This document shows positions 20,280-31,023 of a stretch of DNA of 64,000 nt, piece after piece. The first letter of the stretch is position 1. Each line of letters begins with the position of its first letter. The DNA is taken from contig NZ_JACAOR010000006.1 of assembly GCF_013386115.1 (NCBI RefSeq), positions 1-64,000 on the forward strand. Reading direction: 5' to 3'. The position numbers and the translations under genes were made by a program. The stretch comes from Pseudomonas gingeri (GTDB lineage: Bacteria; Pseudomonadota; Gammaproteobacteria; Pseudomonadales; Pseudomonadaceae). The notes under the pieces are model-generated. The model was not told the DNA's origin, did not search any database, and saw only the letters and a program-made list of their open reading frames with translations.

Positions 20280-21527
20280 TTAGCTCAGGCGCAGGCGGCT
20301 TGCACCGACCAGCCGGCTGTAGATCAGGTACAGCAGCACGGTGGCCAGCAGCAGCAAGCCACCCAGTGCCGTCGCCATGCCCCAGTTGATGCTGGTGTTG
20401 GTGTAGAAGGCGACGAAATAGCTGACCATCTGGTCGTTCGGGCTGCCCAGCAGTGCCGGGGTGATGTAGTAACCAATCGCCAGGATGAACACCAAGAGAC
20501 AGCCCGCGCCAACCCCGGCATAGGTCTGCGGGAAGTACACCCGCCAGAAACTGGCGAACGGATGGCAGCCCAGGGAAATCGCCGCCCGCATATAGGTCGG
20601 CGAGATACCCTTCATCACGCTGTAGATCGGCAGGATCATGAACGGCAGCAGGATGTGCACCATGGAGATGTAGACCCCGGTACGGTTGAAGACCAGTTCC
20701 AGCGGCTTGTCGATCACGCCCATGGCCAGCAGGGCGCTGTTGATCAGGCCGCCCGACTGCAGCAGCACGATCCAGGCCGCGACCCGAACCAGGATCGATG
20801 TCCAGAACGGCAGCAGCACCAGGATCATCAGCAGGTTGCTCTTGCGCGCCGGCAGGTTCGCCAGCAGGTAGGCCAGCGGATACGCCAGGACCAGGCAGAT
20901 CGCGGTGATGACCAGGCCCATCCAGAACGTGCGGGCAAAGATATCCAGGTAAATCGCCTGGTCCGGAGTGGCCGGGGCCAGTTCGCCGAGGTCGTCGATC
21001 CGATGGTCGACGGCCGCCAGCAGGTAATAGGGGGTCATGCTACTGGTGTTGCGGCGGATCGCCTGCCAGTACGCCGGGTCGCCCCAACGCTCATCGAGGG
21101 CTTCCAGGGCTTCTTTATAAGAGGCCGGCTCGGTCTTGAACGGCAAGGCGCGGGCGGTCTTGGTCAGCAGGCTGCGGTAGCCGGCCAGTTCCATGTTCAG
21201 GCGCTTGGACAGATCGCCCAGGGTCTGGTTCTTGCGCGCTTCGCCCAGGTCTTCGCTGAGGGCCTTGTACACCGGCTCGCCGGGCAGGCTCTTGCCGTCC
21301 CAGGCAGCGACGGCGGCCACGGTCCGTGGCATGGCACCGACCACCTCCGGGTTGCCGACGCTTTTATAGAGCAGCGCCACGATGGGGACCAGGAACACCA
21401 GCAACAGAAACAGCACCAGCGGCGCGATCAAGGCCTGGGCCTTCCAGCGGTTGACCCGCTCGGCACGCGCCAGACGCTGCTTCAGGGTGGGACTGGTCCC
21501 CTCGTTCAGAGGAACGGTGATGGCCAT
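20280..21527 (-). CDS. agtC: ABC transporter permease, PotB type with enlarged N-terminal loop (AgtC-like)
   Basis: Permease of 415 residues, well above the roughly 290 of PotB. The surplus is a hydrophilic region of about 150 residues between the first membrane segment (about 34-56, PLVLFLLLVFLVPIVALLY) and the rest; by topology it should lie in the periplasm. The EAA loop is near MRAAISLGCHPFASFWRVYF. It is separated from the binding-protein gene by 222 bases containing a REP doublet, which may lower permease expression relative to the binding protein. Confidence 0.8.
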   Translation of the reverse strand: MAITVPLNEGTSPTLKQRLARAERVNRWKAQALIAPLVLFLLLVFLVPIVALLYKSVGNPEVVGAMPRTVAAVAAWDGKSLPGEPVYKALSEDLGEARKNQTLGDLSKRLNMELAGYRSLLTKTARALPFKTEPASYKEALEALDERWGDPAYWQAIRRNTSSMTPYYLLAAVDHRIDDLGELAPATPDQAIYLDIFARTFWMGLVITAICLVLAYPLAYLLANLPARKSNLLMILVLLPFWTSILVRVAAWIVLLQSGGLINSALLAMGVIDKPLELVFNRTGVYISMVHILLPFMILPIYSVMKGISPTYMRAAISLGCHPFASFWRVYFPQTYAGVGAGCLLVFILAIGYYITPALLGSPNDQMVSYFVAFYTNTSINWGMATALGGLLLLATVLLYLIYSRLVGASRLRLS

Positions 21528-21632
21528 GGCGAACTCCGGAATACTTTATTGTGACAACGGCCGGTATCCCGTTACGGGACACCGCCTGCTGTTCTTCTGA
21601 AACACACAAACCCAACGGGTTGAACAGGGTCC

Positions 21633-21720
21633 CTGTGGGAACCGGCTTGCTGGCGATGAGGCCCGTAAGGCTTGCATCGCCTGATCGGCCGTCATCGCCG
21701 GCAAGCCGGCTCCTACAGGG
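21633..21720. repeat. REP doublet between binding-protein and permease genes
   Basis: CCTGTGGGAACCGGCTTGC (from 21632) and, inverted, GCAAGCCGGCTCCTACAGG (21701-21719), each followed inward by a GGCGATGA-type tail (TGGCGATGAG at 21651-21660 and its counterpart GTCATCGCCG at 21691-21700), form a REP pair. It is inside an apparent operon, after the agtB-like stop at 21750 on the minus strand, where such structures often protect the upstream part of an mRNA. Confidence 0.85.
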
Positions 21721-21749
21721 TTATGCAGCGTCTGCGAGACCGTGTTCCG

Positions 21750-22793
21750 TTACTTCGCGGCCCAGGCGTTGAAGCGCTGCTCCAGTTGCTCGCCGTTGTC
21801 AGCCCAGAAACTGACGTCGATCTGCACCTGGTTGGCGATGTTTTCCGGAGTGGTCGGCATATCCTTCAGGATGTCCTTGGCCAGCAGCGGTACTGCCTGG
21901 GTATTGGCCGGGCCGTAGGCGATGTTTTCCGAGTAGGTCTTCTGCTGCTGCGGCATGACCGAGAAAGCGATGAACTTCTTCGCCGCATCGGCACGCGCCT
22001 TGTCCAACCCCTTTGGAATGGCCCAGGCGTCGAAATCGTAGATCCCGCCGTTCCAGACCACTTTCAGGTTGCTTTCCTTCTGCACGGCAGCAATCCGGCC
22101 GTTGTAGGCCGAGCTCATGACCACGTCGCCGGAAGCGAGGTACTGCGGCGGCTGGGCACCGGCTTCCCACCACTGGATGTAGGGCTTGAGCTCATCGAGC
22201 TTCTTGAATGCGCGGTCCTGGCCATCCTTGCCGGCCAGTACCTTGTAGACGTCCTTGGGTGCGACACCGTCGGCCATCAAGGCGAATTCCAGGGTGTACT
22301 TGGCGCCTTTACGCAGGCCGCGCTTGCCCGGGAATTTCTTGGTATCCCAGAAATCGGCCCAGCTGGCGGGTGCCGAAGACAGCTTGTCGGCGTTGTAGGC
22401 AAGCACGGTCGACCAGACGAAGAAGCCGACGCCGCAAGGCTGGATGGCGCCCTTGACGTAGTCTTCGGACTTGCCGAACAGGGCCGGATCCAGTTGCTCG
22501 AACATGTCTTCATCGCAACCACGGGACAGTTCCGGCGATTCGACTTCCACCAGGTCCCAGGACACGCTCTTGGTGTCGACCATGGCCTTCACCTTGGCCA
22601 TCTCGCCGTTGTATTCGCCGGCAACGATCTTGCCGTTGCCCGCCTGGGCTTCCCAAGGGGTGTAGAAGGCCTTGACCTGGGCCGCCTTGTTCGCGCCACC
22701 AAAGGACACCACGGTCAGGTCGGTCGCCGCCATGGCATTTGCCGCGCACATCAGCCCTAACGCGAGGGCACTGAATTTCAGGGATTTGAGCAT
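21750..22793 (-). CDS. agtB: ABC transporter substrate-binding protein, PotD type (AgtB-like)
   Basis: Periplasmic binding protein of 347 residues with a clear signal peptide (LKFSALALGLMCAANAMAA, cleavage near residue 22) and the SBP family 1/PotD fold beginning DLTVVSFGGANKAAQ. It would deliver the solute to the two permeases. In P. aeruginosa the syntenic system transports 5-aminovalerate and GABA. It is separated from the ATPase gene by 70 bases. Confidence 0.82.
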   Translation of the reverse strand: MLKSLKFSALALGLMCAANAMAATDLTVVSFGGANKAAQVKAFYTPWEAQAGNGKIVAGEYNGEMAKVKAMVDTKSVSWDLVEVESPELSRGCDEDMFEQLDPALFGKSEDYVKGAIQPCGVGFFVWSTVLAYNADKLSSAPASWADFWDTKKFPGKRGLRKGAKYTLEFALMADGVAPKDVYKVLAGKDGQDRAFKKLDELKPYIQWWEAGAQPPQYLASGDVVMSSAYNGRIAAVQKESNLKVVWNGGIYDFDAWAIPKGLDKARADAAKKFIAFSVMPQQQKTYSENIAYGPANTQAVPLLAKDILKDMPTTPENIANQVQIDVSFWADNGEQLEQRFNAWAAK

Positions 22794-22863
22794 TTATTCT
22801 TCTCTCCACGAGTGCAGGTTGGTGAAGCACGGGGCGATTGATTCGCCTCTTGGGTTACAGCGC

Positions 22864-23988
22864 TCAGCCAGCGTCGAGCAACGGGTCCAGCGCGCGAACG
22901 TGCTCGACCTGCCAGCCAATGGGTACGACATCGCCGACCGCCAGTGCCGGATCCAGCTCGGCAATGGGTTGTTTCACGAAGAAGTCGGTCTTGCCACAGA
23001 CTTCCAGGCGCACACGAACGTGGTCGCCCAGGTAGATGAATTCGGCCACGCGGCCCGAGAAGCGGTTGACGCACGATTCGCTGGAGCCGTTGAGGCTGAT
23101 GCGCTCCGGCCTGATCGATAGGGTGACCGGCTCGCCGGTCTTGCCGACATTCACCGCCAGCGCCTCGACCTTTTCCCCGCGCCCCAGCTCGACCACGCAG
23201 CGATCGCCGGTGTGGCTGTGCAGGCGACCGTTGAGGCGGTTGTTCTCGCCGATGAAGTTGGCGACGAAGGTGTTCTTCGGCTCTTCATAGAGGGTGCGCG
23301 GCGGGGCGATCTGCTGGATTTCCCCCTGATGGAACACCGCCACGCGGTCGGACATGGTCAGGGCTTCGCCCTGGTCGTGGGTCACATAGACCACGGTCAC
23401 GCCCAGGCGCTGGTGCAGGTGCTTGATCTCCATCTGCATGTGTTCACGCAATTGCTTGTCCAGCGCCCCCAGCGGTTCGTCCATCAGCACCAGTTGCGGC
23501 TCGAACACCAGGGCCCGGGCCAGTGCCACGCGCTGTTGCTGGCCGCCGGACAGTTGCGCCGGATAACGCTGGGCGAACTTGTCGAGCTGGACCATGCCCA
23601 GGACACGCTTGACCCGCTCGCTGACGTCGGTCTTGCTCAGACCGCGCACGGTCAGCGGGAACGCCAGGTTCTCGGCAACGGTCATGTGGGGGAACAAGGC
23701 ATAGTTCTGGAACACCATGCCGATATCGCGCTTGTGCGGCGGCACGTTGTTGATGGAGCGTCCGGCCAGTTGGATCTCGCCGGCGGTCGGGGTTTCGAAC
23801 CCGGCCAGCATCATCAGGCTGGTGGTCTTGCCGGAACCGGAAGGCCCGAGCAGGGTAAGGAATTCGCCCTTGCGAATGTCTAGGTTGAGGTCCTTGACGA
23901 TCAGGTTCTCGCCATCGTAGCTCTTCTGCACACCACGAAAGCTGACCAGAATGTCCTTCGCCCCAGCGCTTGAATCGACCTCGCTCAT
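22864..23988 (-). CDS. agtA: ABC transporter ATP-binding protein, PotA type (AgtA-like)
   Basis: ATPase of 374 residues: Walker A in LLGPSGSGKTTSLM, signature LSGGQQQRVALARAL, Walker B in LVLMDEPLGALD, switch histidine in VYVTHDQGEALTMSD, and a C-terminal TOBE domain. The ATG at 23988 is preferred because AAAGG lies seven bases before it; a GTG two codons upstream is the alternative. First gene of the transporter unit, preceded by a 259-base region with a candidate regulator site. Confidence 0.85.
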   Translation of the reverse strand: MSEVDSSAGAKDILVSFRGVQKSYDGENLIVKDLNLDIRKGEFLTLLGPSGSGKTTSLMMLAGFETPTAGEIQLAGRSINNVPPHKRDIGMVFQNYALFPHMTVAENLAFPLTVRGLSKTDVSERVKRVLGMVQLDKFAQRYPAQLSGGQQQRVALARALVFEPQLVLMDEPLGALDKQLREHMQMEIKHLHQRLGVTVVYVTHDQGEALTMSDRVAVFHQGEIQQIAPPRTLYEEPKNTFVANFIGENNRLNGRLHSHTGDRCVVELGRGEKVEALAVNVGKTGEPVTLSIRPERISLNGSSESCVNRFSGRVAEFIYLGDHVRVRLEVCGKTDFFVKQPIAELDPALAVGDVVPIGWQVEHVRALDPLLDAG

Positions 23989-24096
23989 ACCCACACCTTT
24001 TGTTTTTGACTGCCGTGGTCTAAGCCTAGTGAACCCTTGCGGCAGCGCAAATCGGGGGGTGTGAGAGATTGTCCTCAGCAGTGTGGAAGAATTGGG

Positions 24097-24112
24097 GTAG
24101 GGATTGCCCTAC
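24097..24112. promoter_or_regulatory. Candidate operator upstream of the agt-type transporter
   Basis: GTAGGG (24097-24102) and CCCTAC (24107-24112) form a perfect inverted repeat with a four-base centre, about 110 bases before the ATPase start. LuxR/NarL-type response regulators bind short dyads of this kind, and the response-regulator gene is next door. The rest of the 23989-24247 interval shows no gene. Confidence 0.35.
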
Positions 24113-24247
24113 AAGGATGGCGTTATTGGATAAGCGGGAAAGCCCTGCCCGGCGAAAGGGCCCGAAGCACCGTTGGACGCACGCGCCAGCCTGTCGTTAA
24201 TGAGCATGTACCGCCCCTCTGCCTGTCGGAACCGCGGGCGTCGATCC

Positions 24248-24877
24248 CTACAACAGCTTGTGCTCCATCGCGTATTTCACCAGCTCGGCAAGGGAAGTGA
24301 TGTTGAGCTTCTGCATCAACCTGGCCTTGTGGGTGCTGATGGTCTTGCTGCTCAAGGCCAGTTGCTGGGCGATATCGTTCACATTGGCGCCCTGGGCGAG
24401 GCGCTCGAACACCGAGAACTCCCGCTCCGACAGCAGGGCGTGCAAGGGGCGCGAGTCGGTCAGGCCGACTTCGAAGACCATCCGGTCGGCCAGATCCGGG
24501 TCGATATAACGACCGCCGGCCGCCACCTTGCGAATGGCCGTCAACAGCAGTGCCGGATCGCTGTCCTTGGTGGCGTAGCCGGCGGCACCGACCTTGAGCG
24601 CGCGGGCAGCCATCTGAGCTTCGTCATGCATCGACAACACCAGGATCGCCGGCGGATTGTTCAACGCCCGGATCCGCGGAATCGCTTCCAGGCCGTTGAC
24701 GCCAGGCATCGAGATGTCCAGCAGCACGACCTCGCAGGGCGTGTGCCGCAGGGCTTCGAGCAACTGCTCGCCATGGCTTGCCTCCCCCACGACCTGGAGA
24801 TCCTTGGCCAGGCCGATCAATTGCTTGATGCCTTCGCGGACAATGGTGTGGTCTTCGGCTACCAGTACACGGATCAC
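24248..24877 (-). CDS. agtR: LuxR-family response regulator (AgtR-like)
   Basis: Two-component response regulator of 209 residues. The receiver domain (1-120) has the acidic pocket in VLVAEDHTIVREG and the phosphoacceptor Asp in VVLLDISMPGVNGLEA; the C-terminal LuxR-type helix-turn-helix is LAQGANVNDIAQQLALSSKT. It lies 28 bases after the sensor gene and upstream of the transporter, matching PA0601 (agtR), which activates the agt operon in response to 5-aminovalerate and GABA. Confidence 0.85.
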   Translation of the reverse strand: MIRVLVAEDHTIVREGIKQLIGLAKDLQVVGEASHGEQLLEALRHTPCEVVLLDISMPGVNGLEAIPRIRALNNPPAILVLSMHDEAQMAARALKVGAAGYATKDSDPALLLTAIRKVAAGGRYIDPDLADRMVFEVGLTDSRPLHALLSEREFSVFERLAQGANVNDIAQQLALSSKTISTHKARLMQKLNITSLAELVKYAMEHKLL

Positions 24878-24905
24878 GCGCTACTCCTGCTCGATCAAAG
24901 GGGGA

Positions 24906-27347
24906 TCATCTATCCTGGGGCCGATCCAACGGCACACGGACGCTCAGGGTCGTGCCCTCGCCGACATGGCTTTCCAGCGAGAAGCTGCCGCCGAGCATCA
25001 GCACCCGCTCGCGCATGCCCACCACCCCGAAGGATGTCGGCCGGCCACTGGGGGCGACAAAACCCACGCCATCGTCGCTGATACTCAGGCACAGGTCCTG
25101 GCCATCAATCGCCAATGTCAGTTCGACAGTATGCGCCTGAGCGTGGCGCATGACATTGGTCAACGCCTCCTGGAGGATCCGGAACAGGCCGATGGCCTTG
25201 GCGTCGCTGAGTCTCGGGAGGTTTTCCGGGACCTGCACCAGGCACGGGATCTGCGTGCGCGCTTCAAAGCGCCGGGCCTGCCACTCAATCGCCGAGGCGA
25301 TACCGGCATCGAGAATCGGCGGACGCAGCGCCGTCGCCACATCGCGCACCAACTGGAACAACTGGGCGATCAGCTTTTTCATGCTGTTGAGGCGGTCATT
25401 CAGCCCGGGGTCCAGTTGAGCGTAGGCCAACTCGCACATGGAGGTTTCCAGCTTGAGCACCGTCAGCATCTGACCCAGTTCGTCATGGACCTCACGGGCG
25501 ATACGGGCCTTTTCTTCTTCGCGGACACTCTCCAGGTGCGCCGACAGCTCGCGCAACTGCTCGCGGGAACTGGCCAGCTCCAGTTCGATGCGCTTGCTTT
25601 CACTGATATCCCAGACGATACCGTCCCAGACCACCGTACCGTCCTCGAGGCGGCGGGTGATGGCCTTGATCTCCGCCCACCGCTGCCGGCCTTCGCGGGT
25701 CATGATCCGGCCCTGCCAGGACCAGTCGCTCTCGGAGTCCACGGCCAGGTCCTGGACGCGGTGATAATCGGCCCGGTCGTGCGCATGCACCAGGCTGCGC
25801 AGGCCGATATCCGGCTGGCGCAGGGTGGCCGGGGGATAACCCACCAGGCTCTCGCTGCCTTCGCTGATATAGGGGAAATACAGTTCGCCGGTCTGCGGCA
25901 CGCGCTCCAGGCGAAACACCAGGCCGGGGACATTCGCCGCGATCCCCTTGAGCCGCGCCTCGCTTTCCTGCAAGGCCGCCAGGGCACGGCGGCGCTCCGT
26001 GACGTCGTTGATATAGACCACCAGGTATTCGCCGTCGCGAAAGCGCAGGAAGCTGAGGGACACATCCGCGGGCAGGATGCTGCCATCGGCGCGCAGGCAG
26101 CGGGTCTCGAAGCTTTGCGGCGCCTCGTCACTGGCCCGGGCGCGTTTCCACAGGTTCAGCCAGCGGTCCATATGCAGGTTCGGCTCGAAGTCGATCAGCG
26201 GCCGATCGAACAGGGCACCGGGCGGGTAACCCAACATGGCTTCCGCCGCCCGGTTGGCATAGCGTACATGGCTGTCCCAGTTGACCCAGAGGATCCCCAC
26301 CGTGCTCTGGTCGATGGAGAACTGGGTCAGGCGCAGGGCCTCTTCGCTGGCTTCGCGCAAGGCGAGATCTTCACGAGAGGCCAGCAGGGCCTGCTCGAGG
26401 CTGCGTTGCTGACGACGCAGCCAGAACACGATCGCCAGGCTCGCCAGCAACATCACCGCCAGCAGCAGGCAGAGGTTCTGCCAGAACCCCGGCGAGGCGG
26501 AAAGTCGCGGATACTTGGGCTGCAACCAGCGCATATGCAACTGGTCGAGGTCCCGGGCCGGCACCGCATGCAGGGCCTTCTCCACGATCCCGGCCAGTTC
26601 CGGCCAGTCGCGCCGGGTCGCCACCCGCAGCAGTTGCGGCAGGCCGATATCCCCCACCACCGCCAATCCGGCAAACTCTTCCTCGGCGGACAAACGACTG
26701 AGCTGGGCCTCGTCGACCACCGCGTAACGGGCCTGCTGGCTCAGCAACAATTGCAGTGCCTGGCGTTCCAGCGGCACGCCCTGCAGGTTGAGATTGGCAT
26801 AGGTGCTACGCAGGTAATCGGCAATGGCACTGGGCATGCGCACGGCGACACGGGTCTGGCTGTCGAGCTTTTCCAGCTCGACGGCTCCGGCACCGTTGCG
26901 TTCGCCCACCACCAGCTGCGGCACGCGCATGTAGGGATCGGAGAACAACCACAGGCGCAGGCCGGCCGGCGTCTGGGTCAGGCCCGGGGCGAGGTCGATC
27001 TCGCCTTCGCCCAGGGCTTTTTCCAGTTGGGCCTGATCGGGAAAGTTACGCCAGGTCAGCTCCACATTCATGGCCTTCGCCAACCAGTTCATCAGCTCGA
27101 CATTGGCCCCCGACAGCCGCTGCAAGCGTCGGTCGTACTGGGCATAGGGTGCCTGCAGCACCAGGCCGACACGCAATTCCCGATGCGCGTCGAGCCACTG
27201 CTGCTGCGCGCCGGACAACGGCAGGCCGGTCCCGTGAGGCGCAGGCGCAGCCCAGGCCCCCGAGGGAAAAGCCATCAAGGGAAAACACAAACAGCCGATA
27301 ACCCACAGGCAGCAAAAACGCATGATACGACTCATCCACACTGACAA
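24906..27347 (-). CDS. agtS: Sensor histidine kinase with periplasmic binding domain and two PAS domains (AgtS-like)
   Basis: Sensor of 813 residues. In order: signal peptide (to about 33), periplasmic SBP-3 type solute-binding domain (about 50-275), membrane segment (290-310), PAS domains (338-452 and 463-586), HisKA_3 dimerisation helix with phosphoacceptor His621 in REVHDELGQ, and an HATPase domain (722-808) with NVMRHAQA and DDGVGF. A kinase with its own binding domain can sense an amino acid directly. It pairs with the adjacent LuxR-type regulator and matches PA0600 by position. A second possible start is the Met five residues in (MSRIMRFCC). Confidence 0.87.
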   Translation of the reverse strand: MSVWMSRIMRFCCLWVIGCLCFPLMAFPSGAWAAPAPHGTGLPLSGAQQQWLDAHRELRVGLVLQAPYAQYDRRLQRLSGANVELMNWLAKAMNVELTWRNFPDQAQLEKALGEGEIDLAPGLTQTPAGLRLWLFSDPYMRVPQLVVGERNGAGAVELEKLDSQTRVAVRMPSAIADYLRSTYANLNLQGVPLERQALQLLLSQQARYAVVDEAQLSRLSAEEEFAGLAVVGDIGLPQLLRVATRRDWPELAGIVEKALHAVPARDLDQLHMRWLQPKYPRLSASPGFWQNLCLLLAVMLLASLAIVFWLRRQQRSLEQALLASREDLALREASEEALRLTQFSIDQSTVGILWVNWDSHVRYANRAAEAMLGYPPGALFDRPLIDFEPNLHMDRWLNLWKRARASDEAPQSFETRCLRADGSILPADVSLSFLRFRDGEYLVVYINDVTERRRALAALQESEARLKGIAANVPGLVFRLERVPQTGELYFPYISEGSESLVGYPPATLRQPDIGLRSLVHAHDRADYHRVQDLAVDSESDWSWQGRIMTREGRQRWAEIKAITRRLEDGTVVWDGIVWDISESKRIELELASSREQLRELSAHLESVREEEKARIAREVHDELGQMLTVLKLETSMCELAYAQLDPGLNDRLNSMKKLIAQLFQLVRDVATALRPPILDAGIASAIEWQARRFEARTQIPCLVQVPENLPRLSDAKAIGLFRILQEALTNVMRHAQAHTVELTLAIDGQDLCLSISDDGVGFVAPSGRPTSFGVVGMRERVLMLGGSFSLESHVGEGTTLSVRVPLDRPQDR

Positions 27348-27399
27348 ATACTGACCAACCCATTAGGCTGCCAGGATTACTTCTGGCCTGGAAAATCCG

Positions 27400-28386
27400 A
27401 TGCCCCCTGTCTACCGCTCGGCACTCCCCGCGCTGTGCCTGTCGTTGATACTACCGCTTGCCGCGCCGGTCCTGGCGGCCGATCCGGCACCCGCAGCAGC
27501 ACCAGCCCCCGCCGAAAAACCGGTCGAGCGCCAGCCCTTGCCCGAGCGCAGCCAGGAAGACGCGACCGCGCTGGAGCGACAACTGCCGCAGCAGGAGCAG
27601 CAACAACTGCAAGCCGCGGGCGACAACTTCCTCGCCCTGTGGAAACCGGCCAACACGCCCTCGCCCACCGGGGCGGTGATCATCATCCCGGGCGCCGGCG
27701 AAACCGCTGACTGGCCCCAGGCCGTCGGGCCCTTGCGACGCAAGCTGCCGGACGCCCAGTGGAGCAGCCTGAGTCTGACACTCCCGGACCTGCAAAGCGA
27801 AGCCAGCCTGCCGCGGGTCGTCGAAGCCGCCAAACCGGCCGAGCCGGCATCCACCAACAGCAAGGACGCCAGTACCACCGCCAAACCCATCGAGCAGGCG
27901 GCCAGCGCCGAAGCCGACAGCCCCGACCCGGCCGTGGTGGAGAATAGCGAAGACCCGCTCAAGGCCGATGCCGAACGGATCTTTGCCCGATTCGATGCCG
28001 CCATTGCCTATGCGCAACAGCAGAATGCCCGCAGCATCGTTCTGCTCGGCCATGGCACCGGTGCCTACTGGGCGACCCGCTACATGACCGAAAAGGCCTC
28101 GCCGCAGGTGCAGAAGCTGGTGCTCGTGGCGGCGCAGACGCCGATCAGTGCCAAGCCGGACCTGGGGCAACTGACGCCGGGGTTGAAACTGCCGATCGCC
28201 GACTTCTTCTACCAGGACAACCCGCTGGATCGCAAAGCCGCCTTGCAGCGCCTGCAGGCCAGCAAGCGTCAGAAGACCTCCAGCTACACCCAGGTGTCAC
28301 TGAAGGCGCTGCCGGGCAATCCGGGCCAGGAACAGTTGTTCCGTCGTATTCGTGGTTATCTGAATCCCCAGGACGACAGCCAGTAG
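27400..28386 (+). CDS. DUF3530 family periplasmic or lipid-related alpha/beta-hydrolase-like protein
   Basis: The 328-residue product has an N-terminal signal peptide (SALPALCLSLILPLAAPVLA), a Pro/Ala-rich linker, and an alpha/beta-hydrolase-like core. A low-complexity segment (AKPAEPASTNSKDASTT, about 145-175) interrupts it. The position of the nucleophile elbow reads LLGHGTGAYWATRY, so the serine of GxSxG is replaced by Thr or absent. That suggests a binding or non-catalytic role. Divergent from the sensor kinase gene over 52 bases; corresponds in position to PA0599. Confidence 0.7.
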   Translation: MPPVYRSALPALCLSLILPLAAPVLAADPAPAAAPAPAEKPVERQPLPERSQEDATALERQLPQQEQQQLQAAGDNFLALWKPANTPSPTGAVIIIPGAGETADWPQAVGPLRRKLPDAQWSSLSLTLPDLQSEASLPRVVEAAKPAEPASTNSKDASTTAKPIEQAASAEADSPDPAVVENSEDPLKADAERIFARFDAAIAYAQQQNARSIVLLGHGTGAYWATRYMTEKASPQVQKLVLVAAQTPISAKPDLGQLTPGLKLPIADFFYQDNPLDRKAALQRLQASKRQKTSSYTQVSLKALPGNPGQEQLFRRIRGYLNPQDDSQ

Positions 28387-28426
28387 TTTCCTGGCTGTTG
28401 CTCCTGGCTGTTCATGGGCAAACGCC

Positions 28427-29194
28427 CTAGCGAAAATCCCGCCGTTCGCGGATCAGTGCGTAGGCCTGGTGCAACTCGCGGGTTTTCTCGGTGGCGTCCT
28501 GCACTTCGGCGGGCGTCGCCCCGCCGCCCGCCACCTTGTCCGGATGATGGCGACTCAACAGGCGCCGATACGCCCGCTTGATCTGCGCCGGTTCGCTGGT
28601 GGGCGCCACCCCCAGGATCCGCAGGGCATCCTGATAGCTTCCGGCACTGCTCATCAGCGGCCTGCGCGCGGGCTCGTAGTCGCTGGCCAGGGCCTGGATC
28701 TGCTGCGATGTCCAGCCCAACCATTTGCCCCAGAGCAGAATCAGTTCACGCTCCTCGCGCCCGGCCCGGCCATCGGCCCAGACCATCCGCCAGCAGGCCC
28801 GCAGCACACCTTCCGCAGCGTGGGGCTGAGCCTTGAGGTGGCGCAGATAGCCACGCAGGCGGTCACTCCCCGACTTGCCGCGATTGAACGCGGCAATCGC
28901 CCGGCGCTGCGCGGCTTCGCCCATATCCAGCTGGCGCATTTCCTGGCGTGCCTGCTGGATATGCCCATCCACTACCCGCCCATCGCTCTTGGCAAGGCGT
29001 CCGAGCAGGACAAACAACAACTCGTCGTTGCGCAATGCCGGCTTGCCGCCCAGGCGCTCGCGCAGATGCGCCAGGCTGTGCAGTTGCAGGCGCCGATCCA
29101 GCGCCTGCCCCAGCAATGCGCCGAGCATGGCCCCCGGAATGCTGGCAATGGCAAAGCCCGCCCCGGCTCCAATCAGAGTCCCTGGCCACAACAT
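28427..29194 (-). CDS. djlA: DnaJ-domain co-chaperone, DjlA type
   Basis: Membrane-anchored J-domain protein of 255 residues. The N terminus has a Gly/Ala-rich membrane segment (GTLIGAGAGFAIASIPGAML), followed by a TerB/DjlA-like helical domain (about 55-165) and a C-terminal J domain with the HPD motif in SRHHPDKVAGGG. It stimulates DnaK ATPase activity near the inner membrane. The gene follows murU by one base, so it is the last gene of amgK-murU-djlA. Confidence 0.88.
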   Translation of the reverse strand: MLWPGTLIGAGAGFAIASIPGAMLGALLGQALDRRLQLHSLAHLRERLGGKPALRNDELLFVLLGRLAKSDGRVVDGHIQQARQEMRQLDMGEAAQRRAIAAFNRGKSGSDRLRGYLRHLKAQPHAAEGVLRACWRMVWADGRAGREERELILLWGKWLGWTSQQIQALASDYEPARRPLMSSAGSYQDALRILGVAPTSEPAQIKRAYRRLLSRHHPDKVAGGGATPAEVQDATEKTRELHQAYALIRERRDFR

Positions 29195-29195
29195 A

Positions 29196-30892
<1,697 letters not shown>

Positions 30893-31023
30893 TACAAGGG
30901 TCTCCGACGGCGCTAGCCGTCAAGCGGGTCATGCTTTATTATCCAGCATCTTTTTCAGACCATCGATAGGCGTGCGGCCCTTTACCGCGGGCAGATGGCA
31001 CGCAGGAAGCCCGGACTAATAAG

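Noticed and set aside
24657..27344. An 895-codon plus-strand frame opposite the sensor kinase gene
   Set aside because: Antisense to a gene with clear SBP, PAS, HisKA and HATPase domains; rich in Gln, His and Arg as expected for a complementary frame.
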